From assembly GCF_013340205.1 (NCBI RefSeq), contig NZ_BJTG01000005.1:310001-374000 (forward strand): a stretch of DNA of 64,000 nucleotides. The letters run 5' to 3'. The DNA is from Anaeromyxobacter diazotrophicus (lineage in GTDB: Bacteria; Myxococcota; Myxococcia; Myxococcales; Anaeromyxobacteraceae). Numbering within the stretch: position 1 is the first letter of the stretch; each line of letters begins with the position of its first letter. Under the pieces are notes generated by a model. That model did not search any database and was not told the origin of the DNA. It saw only the letters and a list, made by a program, of their open reading frames with translations. Of the stretch, positions 6,763 through 27,400 are shown in pieces. The position numbers and the translations under genes are program-made.

Positions 6763-9700
6763 ATGTTCGAGAGCGGATCAGCTGCCGGTGCGGCCGGCCT
6801 GGATACCCTTTTGTCTCGAGGGCAGCGGGCACTGTGGTTCCTGCAGCGCCTGGCGCCGTTGAGCCCCGCCTACAACTCCGTCCACCTCGTCCGGCTGGGG
6901 CAAGCGACCGACCTCGACGCGCTCCGCCGGGCCATGGACGGCCTGGTCGAGCGCCACGAGGCGCTCCGCACGAGTTTCCCCGCCGTGGACGGCCGCCCGG
7001 CGCGCCGGGTCGCGCCGTCCGGCGCGATGCCCTTCGCGGTGGAGGACGCGGGCGGCGCCGGTCTCGGCGCGCTGCGCGAGCAGATCGCGCGCGACGTCTA
7101 CGCGCCGTTCGAGTTGGCGGCGGGGCCGCTCGCCCGGTGCCGCGTCTACCGGAACTCGGCGGCGGGCGACCTCGTGCTCATGGCCATCCACCACGCCGTC
7201 GTCGATCTCTGGTCGTGGGCGCTCTTCCTCCACGACCTGGGGGCGCTCTACGCCGCGGCGCGCGCCGGCGTCGCCCCGGCGCTCGCCCCCCCCCTCTACG
7301 GCTGGGCCGATCACGTCCGCGCGGAGGAGGCGCTGCTGGCGAGCGCCGACGGCGAGCGGCTGTGGGCGTCGTGGCAGCGCGCGCTCGCGGGGTGCGACCT
7401 CGCGCCGGTGGCGCTTCCGCTCGACCGGGCGCGGCCGGCCAGCCCGTCCTTCCGCGGCGGCAGCCGCGGGCGCCGCCTCGGCCTGGAGCTGTCCCGCCGG
7501 TTCCGCGCGCTCGGGCGCGCGCACGGCGCGACGCCGTTCATGACCCTGCTGGCCGCCTTCGCCGTGCTGCTCCACCGCTACACGGGGCAGGAGGACCTCC
7601 TCGTCGGGACGCCGGCCGCGAACCGCACCCGCGAGAACGCCGGCCTGTTCGGCTACGTGGTGAACCTCCTCCCGATGCGCGTCGACCTGTCGGGCGCGCC
7701 CTCCTTCGCGACGCTCCTCGGCCGGGTCCGCGACACCGTCCGGCGCGGCCTCGAAGCGGCGCGCTTCCCGCACGCGCTCGTCGTCGAGCGGCTCCACCCG
7801 GCCCGCGGCGCGGGCGGCGCGCCGCTCGTCAACGTGGCGCTCACCTACCAGAAGACGGCGCAGCTCGTGGACGCCGCAGCCCTCGCCTCCTTCGCGCTCG
7901 GCGAGGAGGGCGGGCGGCTCGAGCTGGGCGGGCTCGCGCTCGGGTCCCTGCCGCTCCACGAGCAGCCGTCGCCCTTCGACCTCACCGCCATCGTGGCCGA
8001 GGCGGGCGAGGAGCTCGTCCTCAGCCTCGAGTACCAGCGCGACCTCTTCGACGAAGCCTCCATCGACTCGATGCTGGCGCAGTTCGCGACCCTGCTGGAC
8101 GGGATCGTCGAGGACCCGGCGCGCGCGATCGCGGACCTGCCGCTCGCCACCGGCGGCGAACGGCGCGCGCTCCTCGCGGCGGCGCTTCCGCCGGAGCCCG
8201 GGCCCGCGCCGGAGCCGGTCCACGAGGCGTTCGCGCGCCAGGTGGCGGCTACGCCGGAAGCGGTGGCGGTGGAGCAGGGCGAGGTGGCGCTCACCTACGC
8301 CGAGCTGGCGCGGCGCGCCGCGCGGCTCTCGCGCCGCCTGCGCGGCATGGGCGTGGCGCCGGAGGCGCCGGTGGGAGTGCTCGTCGAGCGCTCGCCCGAG
8401 CTGGTGACGGCGCTCTGGGGGGTGCTGGGAGCCGGCGCGGCCTGGCTGCCGCTCGACCCGGCGGCGCCCGACGCGCGCAACGCCTTCATCCTGGAGGACG
8501 CCGGCGCCGGCGTCGTCCTCACCACCCGCGACCGGGCGGTGCGGCTGGCCGGACTCGGCGCGGCGGTGGTGGTGCTCGACGACGTCGACGTCGACGCGTC
8601 CGAGGCGGCCGGCCCGGCGGCGCCAGCGCCGGTCGGGCCCGACTCGCTCGCCTACGTCATCTACACCTCCGGCACCACCGGTCGGCCGAAGGGCGTGCTG
8701 GTCGACCACGAGGCGTTCGCCACGCACTGCCGCGAGGTGGTGCGCCACTACCAGCTCGACCCCGCCGACCGGGTCCTGCAGTTCGCCTCGCCCGCCTTCG
8801 ACGCCTCGCTGGAGCAGATCGTGCCGCCGCTGCTGGCGGGGGCGACCGTCGTCCTGCGCGACGACGACGTCCCCGGGGGGGGGCCGTTCCACCGCTTCGC
8901 GGCGCGGGCGCGCCTCTCGGTGGTGAACGTGCCGCCCGCCTGGTGGGCGGAGTGGGCCCGCGCTTGCGCCGGCGCGGCGGCGCCCGAGCCGGTGCCGGCG
9001 CTGCGCCTCGTCATCGTCGGCGGCGACGCCATGCCGGGCGAGCCGCTCGCCGCCTGGCGGCGGTCGCCCATGGCGGGCGCGCGGCTCCTCAACGCGTACG
9101 GGCCGACCGAGGCGACCATCACCGCCACCCTCCACGAGGTGGCGCTGCCGTCCGAGGGCGAGGCGGCCCCCGCGACGCTCCCCATCGGCCGGCCGCTGCC
9201 GGGCCGGAGCGCCTACGTGGTGGAGCGCGGCGGTGAGCTCGCGCCCGACGGCGTGCCCGGCGAGCTCCTCCTGGGCGGCCGCTGCATCGCCCGCGGCTAC
9301 CTGCGCCGTCCGGATCTGACCGAGGCGCGCTTCACCGCCGACCCCTTCGACCATCGCGCCGGGGCCCGCGCCTACCGCACGGGGGACCTGGTGCGACGCC
9401 GGCACGACGGGGCGATCGAGTTCCTGGGCCGGGTGGACGGCCAGGTGAAGCTGCGCGGGTTCCGCATCGAGCTGGGCGAGATCGAGGCGCTCCTCGCCGA
9501 GCACCCGGCCGTGCGCGAGGCGGCGGTCGACCTCGTCCAGGCAGGACCGGCCGACCGGCGCCTCGCGGCGTGGGTCGCCCTCGCGCCCGGCGTCGAGGCC
9601 GGGCCGTCCGAGCTGAAGCGCCACCTCCGGGCGCGGCTGCCCGAGTACATGGTGCCAGCGGCCTTCGCCTTCGTGGCGGCGCTGCCGCGGACGGCCGGCG

Positions 9701-10085
9701 GCAAGCTCGACCGCACCGCCCTCCCGGCGCTCGCCGCCGGCGCCGTGGACCGCGCGCCCTTCGTGGCGCCGCGCGACGAGGTCGAGGCGGGCCTCGCCAC
9801 CCTGTGGGCCGAGCTTCTCGGGCTGGAGCGGGTCGGGGCGCAGGACGACTTCTTCGACCTGGGCGGGCACTCGCTGCTGGCGGCGCAGCTCGTGGCGCGG
9901 GTCCAGCGCGCCTTCGGCGTGGAGCTGCCGCTCAGGACGGTGTTCGAGGCGCGGACGGTCGAAGCGCTGGCGCTGGCGGTGCTGGACGGCCTCGCGGCAC
10001 GCATCGCGCCGGAGGAGCTGGACGAGGTGCTGGACCGGGTCGAGGCGGGGGAGGCGGCCCCGCCCGCCGCAGAGCCGGCTGGGGG

Positions 10086-10089
<4 letters not shown>
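6763..10089 (+). CDS. NRPS, module 1 (C-A-T), possible lipoinitiation module
   Basis: A 1108-residue synthetase protein. Domains: C about 15-450 with active motif HHAVVDLWS near residue 142; A about 480-980 with A3 YTSGTTGRPKG near 633 and A10 Lys in GGKLDR; T (carrier) with [10 protein letters not shown], phosphopantetheine Ser about 1037. The line begins with a C domain, as in lipopeptide synthetases where a starter C domain attaches a fatty acid; the Gly of HHxxxDG is Leu here. Pocket residues read by alignment to GrsA are D-A-E-N-I-G-A-I, which shares Glu239 and Asn278 with a published ornithine code (DMENLGLINK), so a basic residue is a tentative call. The ATG at 6763 has GGGGCGGGGG upstream; an in-frame GTG at 6703 adds unconserved residues. 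The stop overlaps the next start (ATGA). Confidence 0.9.
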
Positions 10090-17974
<7,885 letters not shown>

Positions 17975-17978
<4 letters not shown>

Positions 17979-20900
17979 GCACCACCGACGCCATCGAGGC
18001 CATCTTCCCGCTCGCTCCCATGCAGGAGGGCATGGTCTTCCACGCCCTCCAGTCGCCTGGCACGGCGCTCTACCACGAGCAGCTCTCGGTCCCGCTGGAG
18101 GGCGACCTCGACCCGGGCGCCTTCGCGCGCGCCTGGAGCTGGCTGGCGGAGCGGCACGCGGTCCTCCGCACGGCCTTCGCCTGGAAGAGCCCGCGGCAGA
18201 TGCTGCAGGTGGTGCAGCGGCGCGCCGCGCTGGTGCCGCGCTGCGAGGACTGGCGCGCGCTCCACCCCCCCGCGCAGGAGGAGCGCCTCGCCGCCTTCCT
18301 CGAGGCGGATCGGCGAGAGGGCTTCGACCTCGCCCGCGCGCCGCTCACCCGCGTCGCGCTCCTGCGCACTGGCGAGCGCAGCTGGCAGCTCGTGTGGAGC
18401 ATCCACCACGCGCTGGTGGACGGCTGGTCGTCGGCGCTCCTCCTCGCCGAGCTGCTCGAGGCCTACCAGGCGCTCCGGACCGGCCGCACGCCCGAGCTGC
18501 CGCCGGTCCGGCCGTTCCGCGACTTCGTCTCCTGGCTGCAGCGGCGAGACGCGTCGGGCGACGAGGCCTTCTGGCGCGCCGCCCTGGCTGGGTTTGCCGA
18601 GCCGACGCCGCTCGTCATGGCGCGCGCGGCCGGCCGCCCCGGCGCGCCGCACGCGACCGAGTCGCTGCGCCTCTCCAGTGAGGCGACGGCCGCGCTGCAG
18701 CGGCTGGCGCGCGAGGAGCGCCTCACCCCCGCCACGCTGGTGCAGGGCGCCTTCGCCCTCCTGCTCGCGCGCTACGCCGGCCAGGACGACGTGCTCTTCG
18801 GCGCCACCGTCTCCGGCCGCCCGGCCGAGCTCCAGGGCGTGGAGCGGATGGTCGGGCTCTTCATCAACACCATCCCGGTGCGTGCGCGCCTGGAGCGCGC
18901 CGCCCCCGCCGCCGCCTGGCTGCGCGGCCTCCAGGAGGCGCAGCTCTCGGCGCGGCAGCACGAGCACGCGCCGCTGGTGCGCATCCGCGGCTGGGCCGAG
19001 GTGCCGGCGCGCTCGCCCCTGTTCGAGAGCCTGCTCGTCTTCGAGAACTACCCGTTCGCGAGCGGCCTCCGGCGGCCGGGGGGCCCGCTCCGCTTCGGCT
19101 CCCCCCGGACCCACAGCCGGACGAACTACCCGCTGACCGTGACGGCCGCGCTCGACCCCGAGCTCGTGCTCGGCGCCCTCCACGACACGAGCCGCCTCGA
19201 CGGCGCCGCCGTCCGCCGCATGCTCCGCCACCTCGCGAACCTCCTCGAGGCCCTGGCGGCGCAGCCCGGGGCGCCGCTCGGCGCGCTGCCGCTCCTCTCC
19301 GGGGGCGAGCGCCGCGCCATCGAGGGCTGGAGCCGGGGCGCGCCGGCCGCACCGGGCCTGTCCTCGGCGCCGCAGCTCCTCGCCGCCCGCGCCGCCGAGC
19401 GGCCCGACGCGCTCGCCGCGGAGACGCCTGCGGAGCGCCTCACCTACCGCGAGCTCTCCGCGCGGGCGCACCGGCTGGCGCGCCACCTCGCCGCCCGTGG
19501 GCTCCGCCCCGGCGAGCCGGTTGGGCTGTGCCTCGAGCCCGGCGCGAACCTGGTGGTCGCCATGGCCGGCGTCCTGGAGGCGGGAGGCGCCTTCCTGCCG
19601 CTCGACCCGGCCTCGCCCCCGCAGCGGCTCGCCTTCATCCTGGCCGAGGCGCGCCCGGCGCTCGTGCTGGCCGAGCGCGCCACCCTCGGCCGGCTGCCGG
19701 CGTCGGACGCGGCGGCGATCGTGATCGACGGCGAGGACGCTGCCGCGCTTGCCCGCGAGGAGGCCGTGCCGCTCGGCCGCGCCATCGCCCCCGGCGACCC
19801 GGCCTACGTCATCTACACCTCCGGCTCCACCGGCGAGCCGAAGGGCGCCGTGCTGCACCACGGCGGCCTCTGCAACTTCGCGGCGGCGTTCGTCGGGGCC
19901 GCGGCGCTCGGGCCGAACGACCGCGTCCTCCAGTTCGCCTCGCCCTCCTTCGACGCCTCGGTGGCCGAGGTGTGGAGCACCTTCGCGGCCGGCGCGGCGC
20001 TGGTCGTCCCGCCGCGCGAGGTGCGGGCCTCGCCCCGCGACCTCGAGCGCTTCCTCGTCGAGGCCCGGATCACGAGCGCCACCTTCCCGCCGTCGCTCCT
20101 GGCGGTGCTCTCGCCGGAGGCTGTCCCGGGGCTGAGGTCGGTCGTCACCGCCGGCGAGGCGTGCCCGGTCGAGGTGGCGCGGCGGTGGTCGCGCGGCCGG
20201 CGGCTCGTCAACTTCTACGGTCCGACGGAGACCTCCATCGGCGCGGCCTGGCACCTCGTCGGCGAGCTGCCGGCGGATGCGGCCGGAGTCCCCATCGGCC
20301 GGCCGGTCGCCGGCGGGACCTGCTGGGTGCTCGGCCCGGACCTGGCACCGGTGCCGGCCGGCGTCCCGGGCGAGCTGTGCGTGGGCGGCGCCGGCGTCGG
20401 GCTCGGCTACCTGGGCCGGCCGGCGCTCACCGCCGAGCGCTTCGTCCGGGATCCGTTCGAGCCTGGGCGGCGCCTCTATCGCACCGGCGACCGCGCCCGC
20501 TGGAGCGCCGAAGGCGCGCTGGAGTTCCTGGGCCGCCTCGATGACCAGCTGAAGGTGCGTGGGTTCCGCATCGAGCCGGGCGAGGTCGAGGCGGCGCTCA
20601 CCCAGCACCCGGCGCTGGCGGCCGCGGCGGTGGCGGCGCGGGCCGACGGACAGGGCGAGGCGCAGCTGGTGGCCTGGGTGCTGCCCCGTGCCGGCGCAAC
20701 CGCGCCCGGGGCGGCGGAGCTCCGGCGCCACCTCCGCGGGCGGCTGCCGGAGTGGATGGTGCCGGCGCGCTTCGTCGCGGTCAGCGAGCTGCCGGTCAAC
20801 GCGAGCGGGAAGGTGGACCGCCGCCGCCTGCCCGACCCCGACGCCCGTTCCGCCCGTCACGTCGCGCCGCGCACGCCGGTGGAGGAGGTGCTGTGCGCGC

Positions 20901-23900
20901 TCTTCGCCCACGTCCTGGGCGTGGAGCGGGTCGGCGTCGAGGACGACTTCTTCGCGCTGGGCGGCCACTCGCTCAAGGCGACCCAGCTCGCCGCGCGCGT
21001 CCGCGACGCGCTCGGGGCCGAGCTGCCGCTGCAGGCGATCTTCGAGACCCCCACCGTCGCCGCGCTGGCGTCGGTCGCCGGCGAGAAGCGGCCGGTGGCC
21101 GCCCCGCCGATCCTGCCGCGGCCCGCGGGCGAGCCGCGGGTGGCCTCCTTCGCTCAGCAGCGGCTGTGGTTCCTGGAGGAGCTCGCCCCCGGCACGCCCC
21201 GCCACAACATCCCGGCGGCGGTGCGGCTCGCGGGCTCGCTCGCCCCGGCCGCCCTGGCGCGGGCGCTCGCCGCGCTGGTCCGGCGCCACGAGGTGCTGCG
21301 GACGCGGCTCGCGCCGTCCGGCGGCCTCCCGGTGCCGGTGGTGGACGAGGACGCGGAGGCGCCGCTCCCGGTCGAGGACCTCTCGTGTCTGGAGGAGCCG
21401 GCGCGCGAGGCGCGGCTGCGGGAGCGGCTGGCGGAGCTGGCGCGCGAGCCGCTCGATCTGGCGGCCGGGCCGGTCCTGCGCGCCCGGCTGCTCCGGCTGT
21501 CGCCGGAGGAGCACGTCCTCTCGCTCGTGGTGCACCACGCCGCCACCGACGGCTGGTCGATGGGCGTCGCCGTCCGCGAGCTCGGCGCGCTGTACCAGGC
21601 CGCGGTGGCGGGGCGGCCGGCGGAGCTCGCGCCGCTGCCGCTCCAGTATGCGGACTACGCGCGGTGGCAGCGGGCGTGGCTCCAGGGCGACGCGCTCGAG
21701 GAGCAGCTCGGTTACTGGCGCGAGCGGCTCCGCGGGGCGCCGCCGCTGCTGGCGCTCCCCACCGACCGGCCGCGCCCGCCGGTCGCGACCGACCGCGGCG
21801 GGCACGTCCGCTTCCTCCTGCCGGAGGCGCTGCTCCGGCCCCTCTGGCGCGTAGGGCGCGCCGAGGGCGCGACGCCGTTCATGACCCTCCTGGCGGCGTT
21901 CCAGGTCCTGCTCGGCCGGCTCGCTGGCCAGGAGGACGTCTCGGTCGGCACCCCCATCGCGAACCGCACCCGCGCCGAGCTGGAGGGTCTCGTCGGCTTC
22001 TTCGCCAACACGCTCGTGCTGCGCGGCGACCTCGGCGGCGACCCGACCTTCCGTGACCTCGTGGCGCGCACCCGCGCCGCGGCGCTCGGCGCCTACGCCC
22101 ACCAGGACGTGCCGTTCGAGATGGTGGTCGAGGCGCTGCAGCCGAGGCGGGCCCTGTCGCACAGCCCGCTCTTCCAGGTCATGTTCGTCCTCGACGACAC
22201 CCCGCGCGAGCCGCTCCGGCTGCCGGGGCTCACCCTCGCCCCGCTCGAGGCGGAGACGGGGAGCGCCGCCTTCGACCTGACGCTGGCGCTGGCGGCCGCC
22301 GAGGGCGGGCTCGACGCGACGCTCGAGTACAACGCCGACCTGTTCGACGCCGCCACAGCGGAGCGGATCGCGGCGCAGCTCCGGACGCTCCTCGCCGGCA
22401 TCGCCGCCGATCCCGACCGGCGCATCTCTGCGCTGCCGCTCCTCGGCGACGACGAGCGGCGCAGACTCACCTCGGAGTGGGCGGCGGCGCCGGCGCCCGA
22501 GCCGGCGGATCGATCCTTCGCGGCGCGCTTCGCGCGGCAGGCGGCGGCCGCGCCGGACGCCGTCGCGCTCACGTTCCAGGGGCGGGCGGTGAGCTACGGC
22601 GAGCTCGACCGGCGCGCGGAGCACCTTGCGCGGCGGCTCGCGCGACGGGGCGCGGGCCCGGGCGCGCTCGTCGGCGTCTCCGCCGAGCGCTCGGTCGAGG
22701 CGGTGGTGGCGGCGCTGGGGGTGATGAAGGCGGGCGGCTGCTACCTTCCGCTCGACCCGGCCTATCCGGCCCAGCGGCTCGCCTTCATGGTCGAGGACTC
22801 GCGGGTCGCGCTGCTCGTCACGCAACCGCACCTCGCCGCGCGCCTGCCCGGCATCGCCTCGGTGGTGCTGGTGGACGACCCCGCGGCGGAGGAGGCCGGC
22901 GGCACGGCCGAGGCGCTGCTCGCGGCCCGCGCGCCCGGGCCGGAGGACGTGGCGTACGCGATCTACACGTCGGGGTCGACGGGGAAGCCGAAGGCGGCGC
23001 TGCTGAAGCACCGGGGCCTCGTGAACCTGTCGGAGGCGCAGCGGGAGGCGTTCGGGGTGGGTCCTGGGAGCCGGGTGCTGCAGTTCTCGCCGTTCTCGTT
23101 CGACGCGTCGGTGTGGGAGCTGGCGATGGCGCTCGGCAACGGGGCGACGCTGTGCCTCGCGCCGCAGGAGGTGCTGGCGTCGTCGATCGAGCTGACGGCG
23201 CTGCTGCGGGAGCAGCGGATCACGCACGTGACGCTCCCGCCTTCGGTGCTGGCGGTGCTGGCGCCGGAGGAGCTGCCGGAGCTCGGGACGGTGATCTCGG
23301 CGGGGGAGGCGTGCACGCGGAAGCTGGTGGAGCGATGGGCGCCAGGGCGGCGGTTCTGGAACGCGTACGGGCCGACGGAGACGACGGTGTGCGCGACGAT
23401 GGGGCCGTGCAGCGCGGAGGACGCGCGGCCGCCGAGCATCGGGAAGCCGATCGCGAACGCGCGGGCGTACGTGCTGGACGCGCGGCCGCCGAGCATCGGG
23501 AAGCCGATCGCGAACGCGCGGGCGTACGTGCTGGACGCGCGGCAGCGGCCCGTCCCGGTGGGCGTGCCGGGCGAGCTGTGCATCGGCGGGGTGGGGGTGG
23601 CGCGGGGCTACCTGCACCGGCCGGAGCTGACGGTGGAGCGGTTCTTGCCCGATCCGTTCCAGCCGGGGGGGAGGCTGTACCGGACGGGCGACCTGGCGCG
23701 GTGGCGCGCGGACGGGACGATCGAGTTCCTGGGGCGGATCGACCAGCAGGTGAAGGTGCGCGGCTTCCGGATCGAGCCGGCCGAGGTGGAGGCGGCGCTG
23801 CGGAGGCACCCGGCGGTGCGGGAGTGCGTGGTCCTGGCGCGGGAGGACCGGCCGGGGGAGGCACGCCTGGTCGCCTACGTCGAGCACGGGGACGCCCCGG

Positions 23901-24403
23901 CGCCGAGCGCGGCGGAGCTGAAGGCGGCGGTGAGGGCAGAGCTGCCGGAGCACATGCTGCCGACGGGGTACGTGTGCCTGGCGAAGCTGCCGCTCTCGCC
24001 GAGCGGGAAGGTAGACCGGGCGGCGCTGCCGGCGCCCGAGGCGAGGTCGGAGCGGGCCTATGTGGCACCGCGCACCGAGGTGGAGGAGAAGCTGGCGGAG
24101 CTGTGCGCCGGGCTGCTCGGCGTGGAGCGGGTGGGGGTGGAGGACGACTTCTTCGAGCTGGGCGGGCACTCCCTGCTCGCCACCCAGCTCCTCTCGCGGG
24201 TCCGCGACGCCTTCGACGTCGAGCTGCCCCTCCGGGTCCTGTTCGAGGGCCCGTCGATCGCCCAGCTGGCGCAAGCGGTCGAGACCGCGCGGGCGGGGCG
24301 CCTCGACGCCGCCGAGCTGGCGGCGCTGGTGGACGAGGTCGAGGCGCTGCCGGAGGAGCCCGCCGCGGCCCAGGGTGCCGGCGAGGCGGGGGAGCGGCCA
24401 TGA
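17975..24403 (+). CDS. NRPS, modules 4 and 5 (C-A-T-C-A-T), module 5 A domain with tandem duplication
   Basis: A 2142-residue protein. Module 4: the N-terminal C domain opens with AIFPLAPMQEGMVFH (the COM acceptor/D-C-L type seen after E domains) and has HHALVDGWS; A about 465-960 with pocket D-A-A-T-V-A-F-I (unassigned, mostly hydrophobic); T Ser about 999. Module 5: C about 1050-1480 (HHAATDGWS); A about 1500-2035 with pocket DAWTIAAVC, differing from the GrsA phenylalanine code DAWTIAAIC only by Ile to Val, so Phe; T Ser about 2066. Residues about 1816-1853 are two identical 19-residue copies (PSIGKPIANARAYVLD...) between motifs A5 and A6, where other A domains have one. The effect on activity is unknown. 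The protein is a close paralogue of the one at 32355 (2144 residues). ATGA overlaps on both sides. Confidence 0.92.
22941..24209 (+). repeat. near-identical A-T block, copy in module 5
   Basis: From the start of motif A3 ([15 protein letters not shown]) through the carrier domain, this DNA is almost identical to 37357-38568 in module 9, apart from an extra 57 bp here. The sequence just before the block (between A2 and A3) is clearly different in the two modules. Inside it, codons end mostly in G (GTG, GCG, ACG, TCG, GGG), while the flanks use C and G third positions mixed. This looks like duplication or gene conversion rather than shared descent of whole modules. Confidence 0.85.
23421..23534 (+). 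repeat. 57-bp perfect tandem duplication inside the module 5 A domain
   Basis: Two exact 57-bp copies (23421-23477 and 23478-23534), in frame, add 19 residues. GGACGCGCGGC occurs before, between and after the copies, a short direct repeat that could have mediated slippage or unequal exchange. The homologous block in module 9 has one copy. It could also be an assembly artefact. Confidence 0.95.
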
Positions 24404-27400
24404 GCGTCGCCGGCCAGGAGCTACGGAGCGTGCTCGAGCGCGTGGCGGCGCTCTCGGTGGAGAAGCGCGCGCAGCTCGAGGCGCTGCTGCGCCAGCGAGG
24501 CGCGGCGCTGCCGCGCCCGGCCATCCCGCGCCGCGCGCCTGGGGTCGTCGAGCTGCCGCTCTCGTACGCGCAGCAGCGGCTCTGGTTCGTCGAGCAGCTG
24601 GAGCCGGGCAGCGCGCAGTACCACCTCCCCACCGCCGTCCGGCTGCGCGGCCGGCTCGACGCGGTGGCGCTCGAGCAGGCCCTCGACGCCATCGTGTGCA
24701 GGCACGAGGCGCTCCGCGCCACCTTCCACCAGGCGGGCGGGGCGCCCGTGCAGCGCATCGCGCCGGAGGCGGCGGTGCCGCTTCCCGTGGAGGACCTCGC
24801 GCCGCTGCCGCAGGCCGAGCGGGAGACGCGCCTCGCCGCGCGGCTGGCCGAGGAGGCGCGGCGCCCCTTCGACCTCGCCGCCGGGCCGTTGCTCCGGGCC
24901 TTCCTGTTCCGGCTGGGCGAGCGCGAGCACGTCGTGCTGCTCACGATGCACCACATCGCCTCGGACGGCTGGTCGGCCGGGGTGCTGGTGCGCGAGGCGA
25001 CGGCGCTTTACCGGGCCTTCGCCGCCGGGCGGCCGTCGCCGCTCGCGCCGCTGCCCATTCAGTACCCCGACTTCGCCCTCTGGCAGCGCGGGTGGCTCTC
25101 TGGCGGCGCGCTGCGCGACCCCCTCGCCTGGTGGCAGCGGCAGCTCGCTGGCGCGCCCGCCGCGCTCGACCTCCCCACCGATGGGCCGCGAGGCACCGGC
25201 GCCGGGCAGGGCGGGTCGCGCCTGTTCGCGTTGCCGGCGCCGCTGGCGGGCGCGGTGGCGAAGCTGGCGAAGGAGCGGGGCGCGACGCCGTTCATGGCCC
25301 TCCTCGCCGCCTTCGGCGCGGTGCTCCAGCGGTGGACCGGCGAGGAGGACCTGTGCGTCGGCACGCCCATCGCCAACCGGACCCAGGCCGAGGTGGAGGC
25401 GCTCATCGGGTTCTTCGTCAACACGCTCGTGCTGCGCGCCGACCTCTCCGGCGAGCCGGACGCGCGCGCGCTGATCGGCCGGATGCGCGAGGTGGCGCTC
25501 GGCGCCTATGCGCACCAGGACGTGCCGTTCGAGATGGTGGTGGAGGTCGCGAGGCCCGAGCGGAGCCTCGCCCGCACCCCGCTCTTCCAGGTGATGCTCG
25601 TCCTCCAGAACGCACCCCCCGTCGCGTTCGAAGTGGGCGAGCTCACCTGGATCCCCGAGCCGGTCGAGACGGGCGCCGCCAGCTTCGACCTCACCCTGGC
25701 GCTGAAGGAGGGCCCGGGCGGGATCGAGGGCGCGGTCGAGTACGACGCCGGGCTGTTCGACGCGGCCACCGTCGACCGGTTCTGCGGCCACTTTCGACGC
25801 GTGCTGGAGGGGATGGTGGCGCACCCGGAGCGGCCGGTCTCGGCGCTGCCGCTGCTGGGCGAGGAGGAGCGGTCGCGGGTGGCGGGTTTCGCCGCCGGCG
25901 CCGCCATCGAGGACCCGGCCCCGCTCCTGCCCGGCGCCGTCGCCGCGCGCGCCGGCGAGCGCCCGGACGCGACCGCGCTCCTCCTCGGCGAGCAGCGCTG
26001 GAGCTACCGCGCCCTCAGGCTGCGCGCCGGTGAGCTCGCCCGGGCGCTGGTGGCGGCCGGGGTGAGGCCCGGCGCCGCCGTGGCGCACCTGCTGCCGCGC
26101 TCGCTGGACGCCGTGGCGGCGCTGCTCGCCATCTGGGAGGCGGGCGCGGTCTACGTGCCGCTCGATCCGCAGAGCCCCGCGCCCCGGCTGGCGGCGCTGC
26201 GGGCGGACGCGGGCGCGGCGGCGGTGATGACGACCCGCGAGCTCCGGGCGCGCGCCGGCGACCTCGGCGCGCCGGCCGTGCTGGTGGACGAGGTGGGCCC
26301 ACGCGAAGGGGAGGAGGCGCCGCCGGTCCCGGTCGCGGCCGACGCGCTCGCCTACCTCATCTACACCTCCGGCTCGACCGGGACGCCCAAGGGGGTGGCG
26401 GTCACGCACCGGTCGCTGGCGCAGCACTGCCGCACCATCCGCCGGCACTACGGGATCGGCCCCGACGACTGCGTCCTCCAGTTCGCCGCCTTCTCCTTCG
26501 ACGCCTCGCTGGAGCAGCTCCTGCCGGCGCTCTCGGCTGGCGCGACGGTGGCCCTGCGCGGCGAGGGGCTGCCGGAGCCGCGGCGGTTCGCGGAGGAGCT
26601 GGCGCGCGCTGGCGTTACCTTCATGGACCTGCCGCCGGCCTGCCTCGACGCGTTCGTGCGGGCCTGGGAGACGAGCACCGACCGCGAGCGGTGGCCGCGC
26701 TGCGAGCGGCTGCGGACGGTGATGGTGAGCGCGGACGTGGTGCGCCCCGACACGCTGGCGGCGTGGCGCCGCTCGCCGTGGGGCGAGGTGCGGCTCGTCA
26801 ACAACTACGGCCCCACCGAGGCCACCATCGGCTGCACCGACTTCGAGGTCCCACGCGAGGTGGCCGGCCTGGTCGCTCGCGGCCGCGTCCCCATCGGACG
26901 CCCCCTCCCCGGGCGCCGCGCCTACGTGGTCGACGCGCGCGGCGAGCTGGCGCCCATCGGCCTCCCGGGCGAGCTGTGGATCGGCGGCGAGGGGATCGCG
27001 GTCGGATACCTGCACGGCCCCGCGCTCACGGCGGAGCGCTTCCTCCCCGACCCCTTCGCCGCTGGGGTGGCGGGGGCGCGCGTCTACCGCACCGGCGACC
27101 GGGTGCGGTGGTTGCCCGACGGCCAGCTCGACTTCCTCGGACGCCTGGACGACCAGGTGAAGCTGCGCGGCTTCCGGATCGAGCTGGGCGAGATCGAGGC
27201 GGCGCTGCGAGCCCACCCTGGCGTGAAGGCGGCCGCGGCGGCGTTGAAGGGGGAAGGCGGCGAGCGGCGGCTCGTCGGCTACGTGGTGCCGCTCGAGGGC
27301 GGCCCGCCCGGCGCGGACGCGCTGGCGGCCCACCTCGCGGCGCGGCTGCCCGCCTACATGGTCCCGGGCGCCTTCGTCGTGCTGCCTGAGCTGCCGCTCA

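Noticed and set aside
23421-23534. Repeat considered as a CRISPR or mobile-element signature
   Set aside because: Only two directly adjacent, in-frame copies without spacers; it duplicates coding sequence of the A domain.
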